A DNA stretch of 64,000 nucleotides from Dysidea avara (taxonomy: Eukaryota > Porifera > Demospongiae > Dictyoceratida > Dysideidae). Location: assembly GCF_963678975.1 (NCBI RefSeq), contig NC_089273.1:8804614-8868613 (forward strand), given 5' to 3'. Position 1 is the first letter of the stretch. Every line of letters starts with the position of its first letter. Under the pieces are notes generated by a model, which worked only from the letters and a program-made list of their open reading frames with translations, was not told where the DNA came from and did not search any database. Position numbers and translations under genes: made by a program. Shown in pieces: positions 20,690 to 33,399 of the stretch.

Positions 20690-21124
20690 CGAAATAAGAT
20701 ATAAAAATGGGTAATATAACTCAAGTTACTTTACTTACAAATGTAACGCATTATCTAAATAATATAGTTACTGTAACGAGTCTAATATCACCTAATATTA
20801 TTACTACAAGTAAAGAAGTTACTAATCTCGTTAGTTATCCTCTGAGTAACACCTAGCCACAACGAAGTAATGAAGCCTACTGAATGAAACTTATTCGCCA
20901 GCTTCTTACTTATAACCAAGATTTGCACATTGTCTAACAACGCAATCATGTCATGTGATAAAGTGGTAGTTTCACATGTGACAGTTTAAAGCTGTGGACA
21001 CAAAGTATTATGTAATATTATTATAGTTGCCTTATTTTATGGGTAATATGTAACTGTAACTAAATAGTTCAGTAGCAAGTAATATGTAATAAGTTACTTT
21101 TACAAAGTAACTTGCCCAACACTG
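20690..21124. other. Right terminal region of the hAT-like unit
   Basis: AT-rich and dense in GTAAC/GTTAC motifs, typical of the inner side of CAGTGTTGGG-ended elements. No gene. Confidence 0.6.
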
Positions 21125-21187
21125 CAAAGCATTGGTGATACCTACCACAAAGTTGTTTTCATGTAATATTTGTGTAGTGATAATAAA

Positions 21188-22517
21188 ATCTAATCCAAAA
21201 CAGCCAAGCTGTAAAAAAGTGTGCAGTCCTCAGAAAGGCTATGGGGAAAAAAGATGTGAAATCCAAGGTGGCGGCCAAGAAATGGCTGTGATGGTAGGTT
21301 AATGGTAAAAATTTTAATAATGACAATTCAGGTAAATTTTGTGAAGTGGCACAAAAATTCACCTGAATTGTCGTTATTAAAATTTTTACCATTAACCTAC
21401 CATCACAGCCATTTCTTGGCCGCCACCTTGGATTTCACATCTTTTTTCACCATAGCCTTTCTGAGGGCCGCACACTTTTTTTACAGCTTGGCTGTTTTGG
21501 ATTAGATTTCATTTCTTTTTGTATTTGTATACCCCAAAGCCGGCCTATGGCCAGCTTTGGGACTTTTTGAACCTATGTTTTTTTTCTTTACTACAGGAAG
21601 AAGAAAAGATGAAGTAGATGTACTTTAAATATTTTATCAGTAAATGTACAAATTATATATATAATACATATGTGACCGGATTTGCGAAAAGGGGCCTTCC
21701 ACACACATCCAATTTGCCAACTTCGACAACTGATAACTTCAGATTGGAAAGAGCTATTGCCTTGAAATTTGGGCAGTGGTGATTTCTTTGCAGCTGAACT
21801 CTCTACAAGGTAATCGTTTCTAGCTGATCTCTCTACAGGGAGATTTGTTTGTAGCTGAACTATCTACAAGGTAACTTCTTCTAGCTGATCTCTCTACAGG
21901 GTGATTTGTTCGTAGCTGAATTCTGTACAGGTGATTTGTTTGCAGCTGAGCTCTTTACATAAATGGTTTCTTTGTAGCTGAACTCTCTACAAAGTAACTT
22001 CTTCTAACTGATCTTTCTACAGGGTGATTTGTTTGTAGCTGAACTATCTACAAGGTAATTTCTTCTAGCTGATCTCTCTACAGGGTGATTTGTTTGTAGC
22101 TGAATTCTGTACAGGTGATTTGTTTGCAGCTGAGCTCTTTACAGAATGGTTTCTTTGTAGCTGAACTCTCTACAAGGTAATTTCTTCTAGCTGATCTCTC
22201 CACAGGGAGATTTGTTTGTAGCTGAACTATGTACAAGGTAACATCTTCTAGCTGATCTCTCTACAGGGTGATTTGTTCGTAGCCGAATTCTGTACAGGTG
22301 ATTTGTTTGCAGCTGAGCTCTTTACAAAATGGTTTCTTTGTAGCTGAACTCTCTACAAGGTAACTTCTTCTAACTGATCTTTCTACAGGGCAATTTGTTT
22401 GTGGCAGAATTTTATACAGGGTGATTTCTTTGCAGCTGAACTCTCTACATGGTGGTTTCTTTGTAGCTGAACTCTCTACAAGGTAACTTCTTCTAGCTGA
22501 TCTCTCTACAGGGTGAT
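21188..22517 (-). mobile_element. Composite element copy E (reverse orientation, truncated)
   Basis: Palindrome 21188-21507 (subfamily ATCTAATCCAAAACAGCC), linker 21508-21670, a TGTGAC-family fragment from 21676 to about 21780, then a minisatellite array to 22517 in reverse orientation. The module is absent. Array breakpoint and inserted fragment suggest decay. Confidence 0.88.
21781..22517 (-). repeat. Minisatellite array of composite E
   Basis: About 24 units in reverse orientation (TTTGTAGCTGAACTCTCTAC). Blocks of about 180 bp repeat, each containing AATTCTGTACAGGTGATTTG. Confidence 0.95.
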
Positions 22518-23505
22518 TAATTCAGAAAAAGGCATTTGGGTCAAACCTATTCATTTATACATCCATGTGTCTACTGTAGTTCTAGCATGATAAATAAGAT
22601 TTTTTAACTGTATCAACAAATATTCAAAAAGTGGTCACATGACCAAAAATTCCATAGTGGCTACATTGCAGGTCCTGTGGAATAGTTCTGTTATTGCTTC
22701 AGGTGATTTTCACACAGACTGACCTTTAAGATTAAACAAGCAAGTGCTAATTTATTATTATAACTTCAAACATTACTTTTAATATCAGTGTAGTTTAACA
22801 AGCATATAATTAATATCCAAAAGTAGTCACACTGCCAACAATCACATGTTAACTATATCGTGCATGGTATAGCACCACCAAGTACTATAGATGTAGAAGT
22901 CTGCATTTACGTAAGAATCGCAATAACATTGTGTCATATAGATCACCCTAAAATAAAATCAACAATTTTGAAATAGGTGGAAATAAGTGTCAAATGTAGC
23001 TATGATAAGTTTTTTGGTCACAAGACCACTTTTTTGGATATTATTTTTTACGTGTGCATGTGTTAAAAGTATGCTGATATCGAATTCTACAACAATCTAA
23101 TAATAAATTAGCACTTGTTTGCTCTATCTGAAAGAAATCTGCATACTACTAAAGAATTACTAAAGAAAGAATAAAGAATAGTTGTAAGGTTACCCAACCC
23201 ATTATATAAGATTACCCAACCCTACTAAAGAATAAATGTAAGATTACCTTGAAAGTTGAAAGAATGATTATCAACTGTAAATCTTGAGATATTCATTTTA
23301 AATATGGAGAGCAATATAATAGTACCTGACCAGCCACAAATCATGGTTAGTAGGATTTGAAGGCATAGGCTTACAGGACTACACTGACACCAGGAACAGG
23401 AATTATGCATTCACACTGTTTTCAGAAGTACAGAATTCCGTGGGGCATGGGCAAATAGAAGACTACATTTATAAATGCACTTGGTTAGCTAAATAGCTCT
23501 ATAAA
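22518..23505. other. Non-coding DNA with a duplicated segment
   Basis: About 22855-23425 is homologous to 44010-44735. Shared stretches include GTGCATGGTATAGCACCA, TTTTTGGTCACAAGACCACT and TACACTGACACCAGGAACAG. No gene is supported. Confidence 0.7.
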
Positions 23506-24131
23506 TGTGACCAGATTTTACAGAACTGATCCAAATCGCACATCAGGCAAAATCAAACTAACACAACCAGTGGATAGCTACACTATCGTACTACAAGTTT
23601 TGATCAACCCTCAGCACTACTCAAACTACACGAGGCTGGTTTTTACACACGTCTTTTCTGGGTGGTGTGGAGTGCTCAAATGGTGGTTTCAAGCCTTGTG
23701 AAGGACCTGGCTTGGCAAGAATCAGTGGTTTACTGGTGGACAGCCTTATAATGTTGGCCAGACGTGTTCTCTGTTGATTTTGCTACATATCAGCCACTAA
23801 GGAGCCAGCGCAGCCCTGTAATCTCGTGTCTGGACTCCAATCGTGGTCTGCCTCCCCGCCACCCCCCAGCCTCCACCCCTTTGTGAGCACTCGTGATACT
23901 ACTTCGCTCGTCCAACTGCTCAGATTTTCTATCTTATTTGGCGGGAAACTGTACAAGCAGCTACAAGCACTGGAAGTGGCTAGAAAGGTAACAGGTTGAT
24001 GCATATTTTGTGTAAATTTCATACGCGTGCTTGCTATCCTTGGAGAGTTATGCTGGCTTCAATTCTTTAAAATCGTTTATCTCGAAACTTCTAATGTGCG
24101 ATTTGGATCGTTTTTCCAAAATCCAGTCACA
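23506..24131. mobile_element. TIR element of the TGTGAC family
   Basis: TGTGACCAGATTTTACAGAA at the left. TTTTTCCAAAATCCAGTCACA at the right is its diverged inverse, with inner CCAAATCGCACAT inverted as ATGTGCGATTTGG. AA flanks both ends. 626 bp, non-coding. Confidence 0.78.
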
Positions 24132-24564
24132 AATATCAAATCTAGGAAGTTAAAATTTTCTCAGAAGATAGTATTCCTTTCATTCGAATTCATCCAACTA
24201 TACCAAACAACATTATGCAAATGAATATAAATAATTGTGTACTAGAATTACATTCTTCTCCAACTTAGTGCAATAAACACTGTTATATTCTAAAACTTCT
24301 TCCTCTCCCCCATAACAGTGTCTCCTAGATCTGCCTATGCTTGAAGGGAACATGAAATATATTATCCATGAAATCATAAGTTTAGTAAAGCTTCAATCAG
24401 CAGCTATAGGGGCTGCACCCTAGACCAATATTTCCTGAGAAATAGTGTACTTTGAAGAATTTGAATTTTGTTTATAATACAGTGTAGTGCATGTACGTAG
24501 TAAATTTAGTTAGTGATCTGTGGTGTATTCTAATGTGTGCTATGAATTAAATTTGAATAATCGT

Positions 24565-24570
24565 TTTATT
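24565..24570 (-). promoter_or_regulatory. Poly(A) signal of FReD-3
   Basis: AATAAA on the minus strand, about 155 nt past the stop codon, in the same context as in FReD-1. Confidence 0.55.
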
Positions 24571-24723
24571 CTGTTGAATGACATGACACTAATAATGCTA
24601 AATGAAAATGAGATATAACTGTACTGAAATAAACTACCAGGTTAATATAATGTACATGAAGTGATTACAATACTAATAGCTACATGATAATCAGTCAAAT
24701 ATCACACATCATCACTGATGATG

Positions 24724-25463
24724 TTAAATGATGCAATCCTTTGGTCTGATTTTGATTTCTATAAATGGTAGAGGATGCCACTGGCCATTGAGGGCTATTG
24801 TATACTTGTGGTTGTACTGATGGTTGAGACCAATGTGGGAGCAGTAGTTGTACCACCATCCACCTCCACCATAATTTAGTGCACAATTGTGTGTACTTCC
24901 TGAACGATCATTGTCCTTGTCCCTTGTGGTGAACTTCATTGCATTGTTGTATGAAAATGGATCAGTTGTAACTCCATCAAATCCTGATATGGTCAATGAA
25001 TAGTGTTCAGTGGCTGGTCCTACTCTAAAGTTACTGTATGATAGATAACCTTTTGTTCCATTAGTAAATGTGTAGTCAATACGTAGCTCCCACTGTCCTT
25101 GGTTGGTAAAAGTATGCATCCCACTTAATCCAAACCAAACTTCTCCATTCAAGTTACCAAATCCATCTTCATAATCTATCCAGTCTCTGTTAAAGTCCAC
25201 ACTTCCATCTTTTCTTCTCTGGATAACTAACCATCCTCCTCCTCCAGTGGTAGTATCACAGTATACTCTAGTGTTGGAACACTTCACTCCACCAAAGTTA
25301 CCAATAGTGTAGACTCCTGGACTCTTTGCATTGAAATGGGTATTATTGTAACAAGACAACAGCAATTTTCAATGGGTCCACCATTAGTTTGACACTCTCC
25401 ATCAACCAGTACTATTCCTATAACACTAACCACTAGTATTGAAATAGTGATAGTATTGATCAT
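24724..25463 (-). pseudogene. FReD-3: fibrinogen-related gene with early frameshift
   Basis: The ATG at 25461-25463 starts a signal peptide nearly identical to FReD-2 (MINTITISILVVSVIGIV). After CCCL the frame is lost near 25350: FReD-2 reads CTTGGCTACAAT, while here one base is missing (CTTGTTACAAT). The rest of the fibrinogen domain is open in the next frame to 24724 with GGGGWLVIQRRKDG, DKDND and GGWWYNYC. Apart from the missing base it would be a full-length secreted FReD. The TATA position is degenerate (AGAATAAAG at about 25521). Recent pseudogene or sequence error. Confidence 0.85.
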
Positions 25464-25650
25464 TGTAGACTTGTCAACACTGATCAACTGTAAACTGTTG
25501 ATAGTACATCAGAGCAGTGGCTTTATTCTACTCTGTATTTCCTTATTAAGTCAAACCGTATACAATGTTTTTGTTGCTGATGCAATGCAAAATTACCAAT
25601 TATGGAACTTGTTCTGTACCATAACATTAGCTACAATATTGTTTATCCCT

Positions 25651-25812
25651 ATCAGGTAACATACTAGTGTGTTATTGTAATGTGGTTACTACCCCACATC
25701 TATGAATATATCATATACCAATCAGCCTATATACACAATCCTGTAATGTGTACATGACTGATGAATATCATGTCCTAATATGGTAATCATTCCAATACAA
25801 GTCATCCAATCA
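25651..25812 (-). promoter_or_regulatory. Conserved FReD upstream block (FReD-3)
   Basis: Matches 3243-3402 including the CCAAT motif (25718-25722). It starts 188 bp upstream of the ATG. Confidence 0.6.
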
Positions 25813-26119
25813 ACATCCAACATAATTATGAGTGGTACAGCAAGTTACATCGTTGCATGTTATATGTGAATATCTCTAGAGTGAACTGGTGTGGTAGCTA
25901 CAGAAACAGACACATTATGTGTCTAGCTGTTGAACTATTGTTTATGATGTTTAGGTAGCAAGTCATTCAGTATATAACAGATGAAAACTTACACTCTAAC
26001 CAAAGTAATATTTTATATTTTTCTATAAAGAAATGTACATATGTATAGGGCTGGGAGATTATATCAATTGTGGAATTAATTGTGATTGTCTTTGAACATC
26101 GTGATGTTGATATAATTAT
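25813..26119. other. Outer flank of FReD-3, duplicated near FReD-4
   Basis: Homologous to about 34650-34975 (shared CAGAAACAGACACAT and GATTGTCTTTGAACAT). The homology stops at the palindrome of composite C. No gene. Confidence 0.7.
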
Positions 26120-26655
26120 ATCTAATCAAAAACAGCCAAGCTGTAAAAAAAAAGGTGCGGCCCCCAAAAAGGCCATGGTGAAAAAAGATGTGAAATCCAA
26201 GGTGGCAGCCAAGAAATGGCTGTGACGGTAGGTTAACGGTTACATTTTAATAACGACAATTCAGGTGAATTTGGTGCCAAGACCAAGTGGCACAAAATTC
26301 ACCTGAATTGTCGTTATTAAAATTTTTACCATTAACCTACCATCACAGCCATTTCTTGGCCGCCGCCTTGGATTTCACATCTTTTTTCACCATGGCCTTT
26401 TTGGGGGCCGCACCTTTTTTTACAGCTTGGCTGTTTTTGATTAGATATCACTTCTTTTTGTATTTGTATACTGCAAAGCCGGCCTATGGCTGGCTTTGGG
26501 GCTTTTTTTAACCCATGTGTTTTTTTTACCACAGGAAGAAGAAAGAACTTAAAGAAGATTTTTAATGCTTCAATTATTTTTGATTTTATTAGTAATTATA
26601 CAAATTTTATACATATATTTATTACATGCCCATTATTCCCCACAGGATATTTTTT
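26120..26655 (-). mobile_element. Palindrome and linker of composite C
   Basis: The palindrome carries a Lys/Ala-rich open stretch in each arm (AVKKGAAPKKAMVKKD, in the consensus) ending at TGA. The linker is the reverse complement of those at 539-746 and 38322-38525. Confidence 0.92.
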
Positions 26656-28534
26656 TGCAGCTGATCTCTCCACTGGGTGACTTGAAATGTAGCTGAACTA
26701 TATACAGGATGGTTTCTTTGTAGCTGAACTCTCTACAAAGTGACCTCTTCTAGCTGGTCTCTCTACAGGGTGATTTGTTTCTAGCTGAACTCTCTACAGG
26801 TGATTTGTTTGCAGTTAAACTCTCTACATGGTGGTTTCTTTGTAGCTGAACTCTCTACATGATGGTTTCTTTGTAGCTGAACTCTCTATAAGGTGACTTC
26901 GTCCAGCTGATCTCTCTACGAGGTGATTTGTTTCTAGCTGAACTCTCTACAGGTGATTTGTTTGCAGCTAAACTCTCTACATGGTGGTTTCTTTGTAGCT
27001 GAACTCCCTACATGATGGTTTCTTTGTAGCTGAACTCTCTACAAGGTAACTTCTTCTCTACAGGGTGATTTGTTGTAGTTGAATTCTCTACAAGGTGGTT
27101 TGTTTGAGGCTGAACTCTCTACATGGTGGTTTCTTTGTAGCTGAACTCTCTACAGAGTGATTTGTTTGCAGCTGAACTCTCTACATGATGGTTTCTTTGT
27201 AACTGAACACTCTACAAGGTGACTTCTTCTAGCTGATCTTTCTACAGGGTGAATTGTTGTAGCTGAACTATCTACAAGGTAACTTCTTCTAGCTGATCTC
27301 TCTACAGGGTGATTTGTTTGTAACTGGACTCTCTGCATGATGGTTTCTTTGTAGCTGAACTCTCTACAAGGTGACTTCTTCTAATTGATCCCTCTACAGG
27401 GTGATTTATTTGTAGCTGAACTCTCTACAAGTGATTTATTTGCAGCTGAACTCTTTATGTGGTGGTTTCTTTGTAGCTGAACTCTCTACAAGGTGACCTC
27501 TTCTAGCTGATCTCTCTACAGGGTGATTTGTTTCTAGCTGAACTCTCTACAGGTGATGTTTTGCAGCTAAACACTCTACATGGTGGTTTCTTTGTAGCTG
27601 AACTCTGTACATGATGGTTTCTTTGTAGCTGAACTCATTACAAGGTGAATTCTTCTAGCTGAACTCTCTACGGGGTAATTTCTTTGTAGTTGAACCCTCT
27701 ACATGGCGGTTTCTTTGTTGCTGAACTCTCTACAAGGTGAATTCTTCTACCTGATCTCTCTACAGAGTAATTTGTTTGTAACTGAACTCTGTACAAGTGC
27801 ATTTTGTGGGTGATCGCACCGCAGGTTTGATTTGTTTGTAGCTGAACTCACTAAAGGGTCATGCTGAACTCCTTGCATTGTGTCTAGTTTCTAGCTGATC
27901 TCTCTACAGGGTGATTTGTTTGTAGCTGATCTCTCTACAAGTTGATTTGTGTGTAGCTGATCTTTCTACAGGTTGATTTGTTTGTAGCCGATCTCTCTAC
28001 AGGGTAATTTGTTTGTAGCTGAACTCTGTACAAGGTGCTTTTTTGTAGGTGATCTCACTGCAGGTTGATTTGTTTGTAGCTGAACTCACTAAAGGGTGAT
28101 TTGCTTGTAGCTGAACTCCTTACATTGTGTCTAGTTTCTAGCTGATCTCTCTACAGGGTGATTTGTTTGTAGCTAATCTCTCTACAAGTTGATTTGAGTG
28201 TAGCTGATCTCTCTGCAGGTTGATTAATTTTTAGCTGATCTCTCTACAAGGTAATTTGTTTGTAGCTGAACTGTCTATAAGGTGATTTGTTTGTAGCTGA
28301 TCTCTCTGCAGGTTGATTTGTTTTAGCTGAACTCTCTACAGGCTGATTTACTTGTAGCTGAACTCCTTACACTGTGTCTAGTTTCTAGCTAATCTCTCTA
28401 CAGGGTAATTTGTTTGTAGCTGAACTCTCTATAAGGTGATTTGTTTGCAGCTGAACTCTCTACATGGTGGTTTCTTTGTTGCTGAACTCTCTACAGGGTG
28501 TTTTTCTTGTAGCTGAACTCTCTACATGGTGATT
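26656..28534 (-). repeat. Minisatellite array of composite C, distal part
   Basis: Reverse-orientation 30-31 bp units with alternating monomer types. It stops exactly at the inserted TGTGAC element and resumes after it. Confidence 0.95.
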
Positions 28535-29175
28535 TGTGACTGAATTTGACAAAACAAGGCTTCGACGCACAAAGCTTTGTTAGGAGATATGGCGATTTTA
28601 AGGAATCATTGTGTAATAACTTCCCAGTGCCTACAGCTGTGCAAACAAAATTTGCACCAATTGTTCATCTGTTCACTGGCTATCACTGAGTGGGTGTATA
28701 CATTTCTGATACCCAAAATTTGCCCTGTTTTGAGCAGCTTTTTTCGAGCGGATAATAATATCACAGATGGTAGTACTAAGGGTGGGAGGGTGGGGGTGAA
28801 CGGTGGTCTTAATATACGGGTATAAAATGGAGTAAGAAGACGATTGGAGTCCAGAGGCCAAGTTTGGGCTCTCCATGGCCCTCCATGGCCCTCAAATTAC
28901 TCCAAATTGACTGAGAACACTATTGGCGAGCTCTCTGTGAAGTCCCAGCTCACTACACACCATTATCACAAAGCCATGGCCATTTAATGGTGCCAATCTC
29001 ACAATCGTGGCTTTGACAGGGTCGGAAGAATGCTGCTACAGAAACCAGACTTGCCAGTGCTGAAGCAAGTACAGTGTGAAATATGATAGTGTATTAGACC
29101 AGCTATCCATTTCTGGTAAAATCGTAAGTTTGATTTTGTGTGCGTGGAAGCCTTGTTATATGAAATCCGGTCACA
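28535..29175. mobile_element. TGTGAC-family TIR element inserted in the minisatellite
   Basis: TGTGACTGAATTTGACAAAA on the left; right end CTTGTTATATGAAATCCGGTCACA on the plus strand. Inner GGCTTCGACGCAC is inverted as GTGCGTGGAAGCC. The array reads GGTGATTTGTTT when the element and one TT are removed, so the target duplication is TT. 641 bp with no credible gene. Confidence 0.85.
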
Positions 29176-32100
29176 TTTGTTTCTAGCTTATCTCTCTACA
29201 GGTTGATTTGTGTGTAACTGATCTCTCTACAAGTTGATTTGTTGTAGCTGAACTCTCTGTAAAGTGTTTTGTTTGTAGCTGACCTCTCTTCAGGGTGATT
29301 TGTTTCTAGCTGATCTCTCTACAGGGTGATTTTTTGTAGCTGACATGTCTTCAAGGTGATTTGTTTCTAGCTGATTGCTCTACAGGTTGATTTGTTTGTA
29401 GATGAACTCTCTACAGGATAATTTGCTTGTAGCTGAACTCCTTACGTTGTGTCTAGTTTGTAGCTGATATCTCTACAGGGTGATTTGTTTGTAGCTGATC
29501 TCTATACAAGTTGATTTGTGTGTAGCTGATCTCTCTGCAGGGTGATTTGTTTGTAGCCGATCTCTCTACAAGGTAATTTGTTTGTAGCTGAACTATCTAT
29601 AAGGTGATTTATTTGTAGCTGATCTCTCTGCAGATTGATTTGTTTTAGCTGAACTCTCTACAGGGTGATTTGTTTCTTGCTTATCTCTCTACAGGTTGAT
29701 TTGTGTGTAACTGATCTCTCTACAAGCTGATTTGTTTGTAGCTGATCACTGTGTAGGTTGATTTGTTTCTAGATGATCTCTCCACAGGTCGATTTGTTTG
29801 TAGCTGAACTCTCTGCAAAGTGTTTTGTTTGTAGTTGATCTCTCTACAAGGTGATTTTTTGTAGCTGACCTCTCTTCAGGGTGATTTGTTTCTAGCTGAT
29901 CGCTCTACAGGTTTGTTTGTTTGTAGCTGAACTCTCTACAGGGTGAATTGCTTGTAGCTGAACTCCTTACATTGTGTCTAGTTTCTAGCTGATCTCTCTA
30001 CAGGGTGATTTGTTTGTAGCTGATCTCTCTACAAGTTGAATTGTGTGTAGCTGATCTCTCTGCAGGTTGATTTGTTTGTAGCTGATCTCTCTACAAGGTA
30101 ATTTGTTTGTAGCTGAACTGTCTAAAAGGTGATTTGTTTGTAGCTGATCTCTCTACAGGTTGATTTGTTTTAGCTGAACTCTCTACAGGGTGAATTGTTT
30201 GTAGCTGAACTCTTTACAAGGTAATTTCTTCTAGCTGATCTCTCTACAGGGTGATTTGTTTGTAGTAAAATTCTGTACAGGTGATTTGTTTGCAGCTGAG
30301 CTCTTTACAGAATGGTTTCTTTGTAGCTGAACTCTCTACAAGGTAACTTCTTCTAACTGATCTTTCTACAGGGCAATCTGTTTGTGGCTGAATTTTGTAC
30401 AGGGTGATTTCTTTGCAGCTGAACTCTCTACATGGTGGTTTCTTTGTAGCTGAACTCTCTACAAGGTAATTTCCTCTAGCTCATCTCTCTACAGGGTGAT
30501 TTGTTTGTAGCTGAATTCTCTACATGGTGTTTTCTTTGTAACTGAACTCTCTACAAGGTAACTTCTTCTAGCTGATCTTTCTACAGGGTGATTTGTTTGT
30601 AGCTGAATTTTGTACAGGTGATTTGTTTGCAGCTGAGTTCTTTACAGAATGGTTTCTTTGTAGCTGAACTCTCTACAAGGTAACTTCTTCTAGCTGATGT
30701 CTCTACAAGGTATAGTTTATAGCTGAACTCTCTACATGGTGGTTTAGTTGTAACTAAACTCTCTACAAGGTGATTTCTTCTAGCTGATCTTTCTACATGG
30801 TGATTTGTTTGTAACTGAACTCTCTACAAGGAAACTTCTTCTAGCTGATCTCTCTACAGGGAGATTTGTTTGTAGCTGAACTATCTACTAGATAACTTCT
30901 TCTAGCTGATCTCTCTACAGGGAGATTTGTTTGTAGCTGAACTCTCTACAGGTGATTTGTTTGCAGCTGAACTCTCTACATGATGGTTTCTTTGTAGCTG
31001 AACTCCCTAATACAAGGTAACTTCTTCTAGCTGAACTCTCTACATGGTGGTTTGTGTGTAGCTGAACTCTCTACAAGGTGACTTCTTCTAGCTGATCTTT
31101 CTACAGGGTGATTTGTTTGTAGATGAACTATCTACAAGGTAACATCTTCTAGCTAATCTCTCTACAGGGTGAATTGTTTGTAGCTGAACTATCTACAAGG
31201 TAACTTCTTCTAGCTGATCTCTCTACAGGGTGATTTATTTGTAACTGAACTCTCTACATGATGATTTCTTTATAGCTGAACTCTCTACAAGATAACTTCT
31301 TCTAGCTGATCTCTCTACAGGGACATTTGTTTGTAGCTGAACTCTCTACAGGTGATTTGTTTGCAGCTGAACTCTCTACATGATGGTTTCTTTGTAGCTG
31401 AACTCCCTAATACAAGGTAACTTCTAGCTGAATTCTCTACATGGTGGTTTCTTTGTAGCTGAACTCCCTAATACAAGGTGACTTCTTCTAGCTGATCTTT
31501 CTACAGGGTGGTTTGTTGTTTGTAGCTGAACTATCTACAAGGTAACATCTTCTAGGAGCTCTCTCTACAAGGTGAATTGTTTGTAGCTGAACTCTCTATA
31601 GGGTTATCTGTTTGTAATAGAACTCTCTACAGGATAGTGTCTTTGTAGCTGCTCTCTCTATGGGGTGACTTGTTTCTAGCTGATCTCTCTGCAGGGTGAT
31701 CTGTTCGTAGCTGAACTTTCTACAGGATGATTTGTTTGCAGCTGAACTCTTTATATGATGGTTTCTTTGTAGCTGAGCTCTGTACAAGGTAACTTCTTCT
31801 AACTGATCTCTCTATATAGGGTGACTTGTTTGTAGCTGAACGATCTGCAGAGTGATTTGTTTGTAGTTGAACTCTCTACGGTGATCCTTCTAGCTGATCT
31901 CTCTACATTATGACTTTTTCTAGCTGAACTCTCTACAGGGTGATCTGTTCATAGCTGCACTGTCTACAGGGTGATATGTTTGCAGCTGAACTCTCTACAT
32001 GGTGGTTCTTTTGTAACTAAACTCTCTATAAGGTGATGACTTGTAGCTGATCTCTCTACTGGATGACTAATTGTTTCTAGCTGATCTCTCTATAGAGTTA

Positions 32101-32560
32101 TAACTTTCTCTATAGAGTTATAACATGTTTGTATAGCTGAACTCTTTACAGAGTGGTTTTTTTGGTTGGTTGCTGAACTCTCCAGCTACACGGTGACTTG
32201 TTTGTACTACAGAGTGACTTGTTTGTAGCTGAAGTCTCTACAGAGTGACTTACTTGTAACTGAACATTGCATAAAGTAACTTGTTTGTAGCTGATCTAGA
32301 TGAACTCTCTGCTGGGTAGCTATTTTGTAGCTGAACCCTTTACGCAGTGACTTGCTTGTAGCTGAATTCTCTACAGAGTGACTTGTTGTCTCTACAAGGT
32401 GACTTGTTTATAGCTGAATTCTCTTCAGTGTGACTTATAATGTTCTGAATCTCTACAGCAACATATTTGTAGCTGAACTCTCTACAGGGTGACTTGCTTG
32501 TAGCTGAATTGTCTATAAGATTAACTGTTTGTAGCTGAACTCCCTACAGAATAACTTGCA
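29176..32560 (-). repeat. Minisatellite array of composite C, proximal part
   Basis: Over 100 reverse-orientation units. Regular in 29200-31560, increasingly degenerate toward 32560 next to the module. Confidence 0.94.
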
Positions 32561-33399
32561 ATGTCATATAATTCTGTAATGGAGTAAGTTATATACGTAG
32601 CTGAATGCTCTATTAGAGTGACTGTTCTATTAGAGTATCTCGATCTCGTATATGCTACACGTAGTTGGCTTTGGAATCATAACTCAGTGGTTTATAATCC
32701 GATTCTTCTGTACTACTGCAAGGAATTTCTATGATAATTATTCCAGCTACACACCGATTTTCAGCTCACTGCTCTAAGTGGTTTGCCTGGTAGGCGTGAA
32801 AACTAATAGTTTTTTTTCATAAAAATCGATCACGTAATTGTGACACAGGTTGGGTTTTGTGTCATATCTCGATGGCCTTTATCTGGATTCCTTTCAAACC
32901 ACAAAAGGCACTCTTACGATAGTTACTCCATCTGCATAGCAATTTTCAGCTCATTCCTTCAAGCGGTTTACCCTGTGGGCGTGAAAGACCTTCGACCTTA
33001 TTTTACGCAAATAATTGGTCATAACTCCGTGAATGTTCATCGGATTCCTACCAAACATGATACTGAGATTTGCTTTAATGAGCCCTTTAAGTGTACCAAA
33101 TTTCAGCCCGATTGGAGCACGAATTCACGTTTTATGGCGGATTTTGCAAAGTGTGCGAAAAGAAGAAGAAAAAAAACCCTAACTTTGGCCTCTCGTATCT
33201 CGGAAATGGCTGGAGCGATTTTCTTCAAATTTGGAATGTGGACTCCGCGACCTAGCCGGCACTTCTGTAGCAACTTTAGGTTCAATCGAATAAGGAATCA
33301 CGGAGCTACAAAGGTGTGAAAATCGCTTTTACTTTCTTCCTGTAAATATACTCACGGTGTGGCGCGCCGGCTACTTGGGCCGCACGACACAGTGTCTTG
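32561..33399 (-). repeat. 5' module of composite C
   Basis: Reverse complement of the modules at 7496 and 35129. On the plus strand an open frame of 159 codons (32840-33319) contains a basic patch CAKRRRKK. A matching antisense peptide fragment occurs in the other copies, but frames are not conserved end to end. The tandem internal repeat shows as CATAACTC-type cores at about 32675, 32862, 33018 and 33190. Terminal sequence ...GTGTCTTG. Confidence 0.8.

Larger units (their letters stand above)
5745..21124. mobile_element. hAT-like ends bounding a 15.4 kb nested unit
   Basis: The left end CAGTGCTGGGAGTAATGCG and the right end (reverse complement CAGTGTTGGGCAAGTTAC) are imperfect inverted termini rich in GTAAC repeats. 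They are flanked by a perfect 8-bp duplication CAAAGCAT at 5737-5744 and 21125-21132. An 8-bp duplication with CAG-type termini is characteristic of hAT elements. No transposase remains. The interior has inverted arms (about 6860-7490 against 13703-15001 plus 20530-20690) separated by composite A and a foldback. Most of the length is later insertions. Confidence 0.72.
26120..33399 (-). mobile_element. Composite minisatellite element, copy C (complete, reverse)
   Basis: Palindrome 26120-26446, linker 26447-26655, array 26656-32560 (interrupted by a TIR element), module 32561-33399, all in reverse orientation to A and B. The right boundary is fixed by comparison with 24165-24185, where the flank TTCATTCG follows unrelated DNA instead of the module. 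The left boundary is fixed by comparison with 34965-34985. 7.3 kb, no transposase. Confidence 0.87.

Noticed and set aside
32840-33319. 159-codon open frame in the module of composite C
   Set aside because: The equivalent frames in copies A and B are broken at different points, and the opposite strand is open as well. The openness reflects module composition; no family is recognisable.
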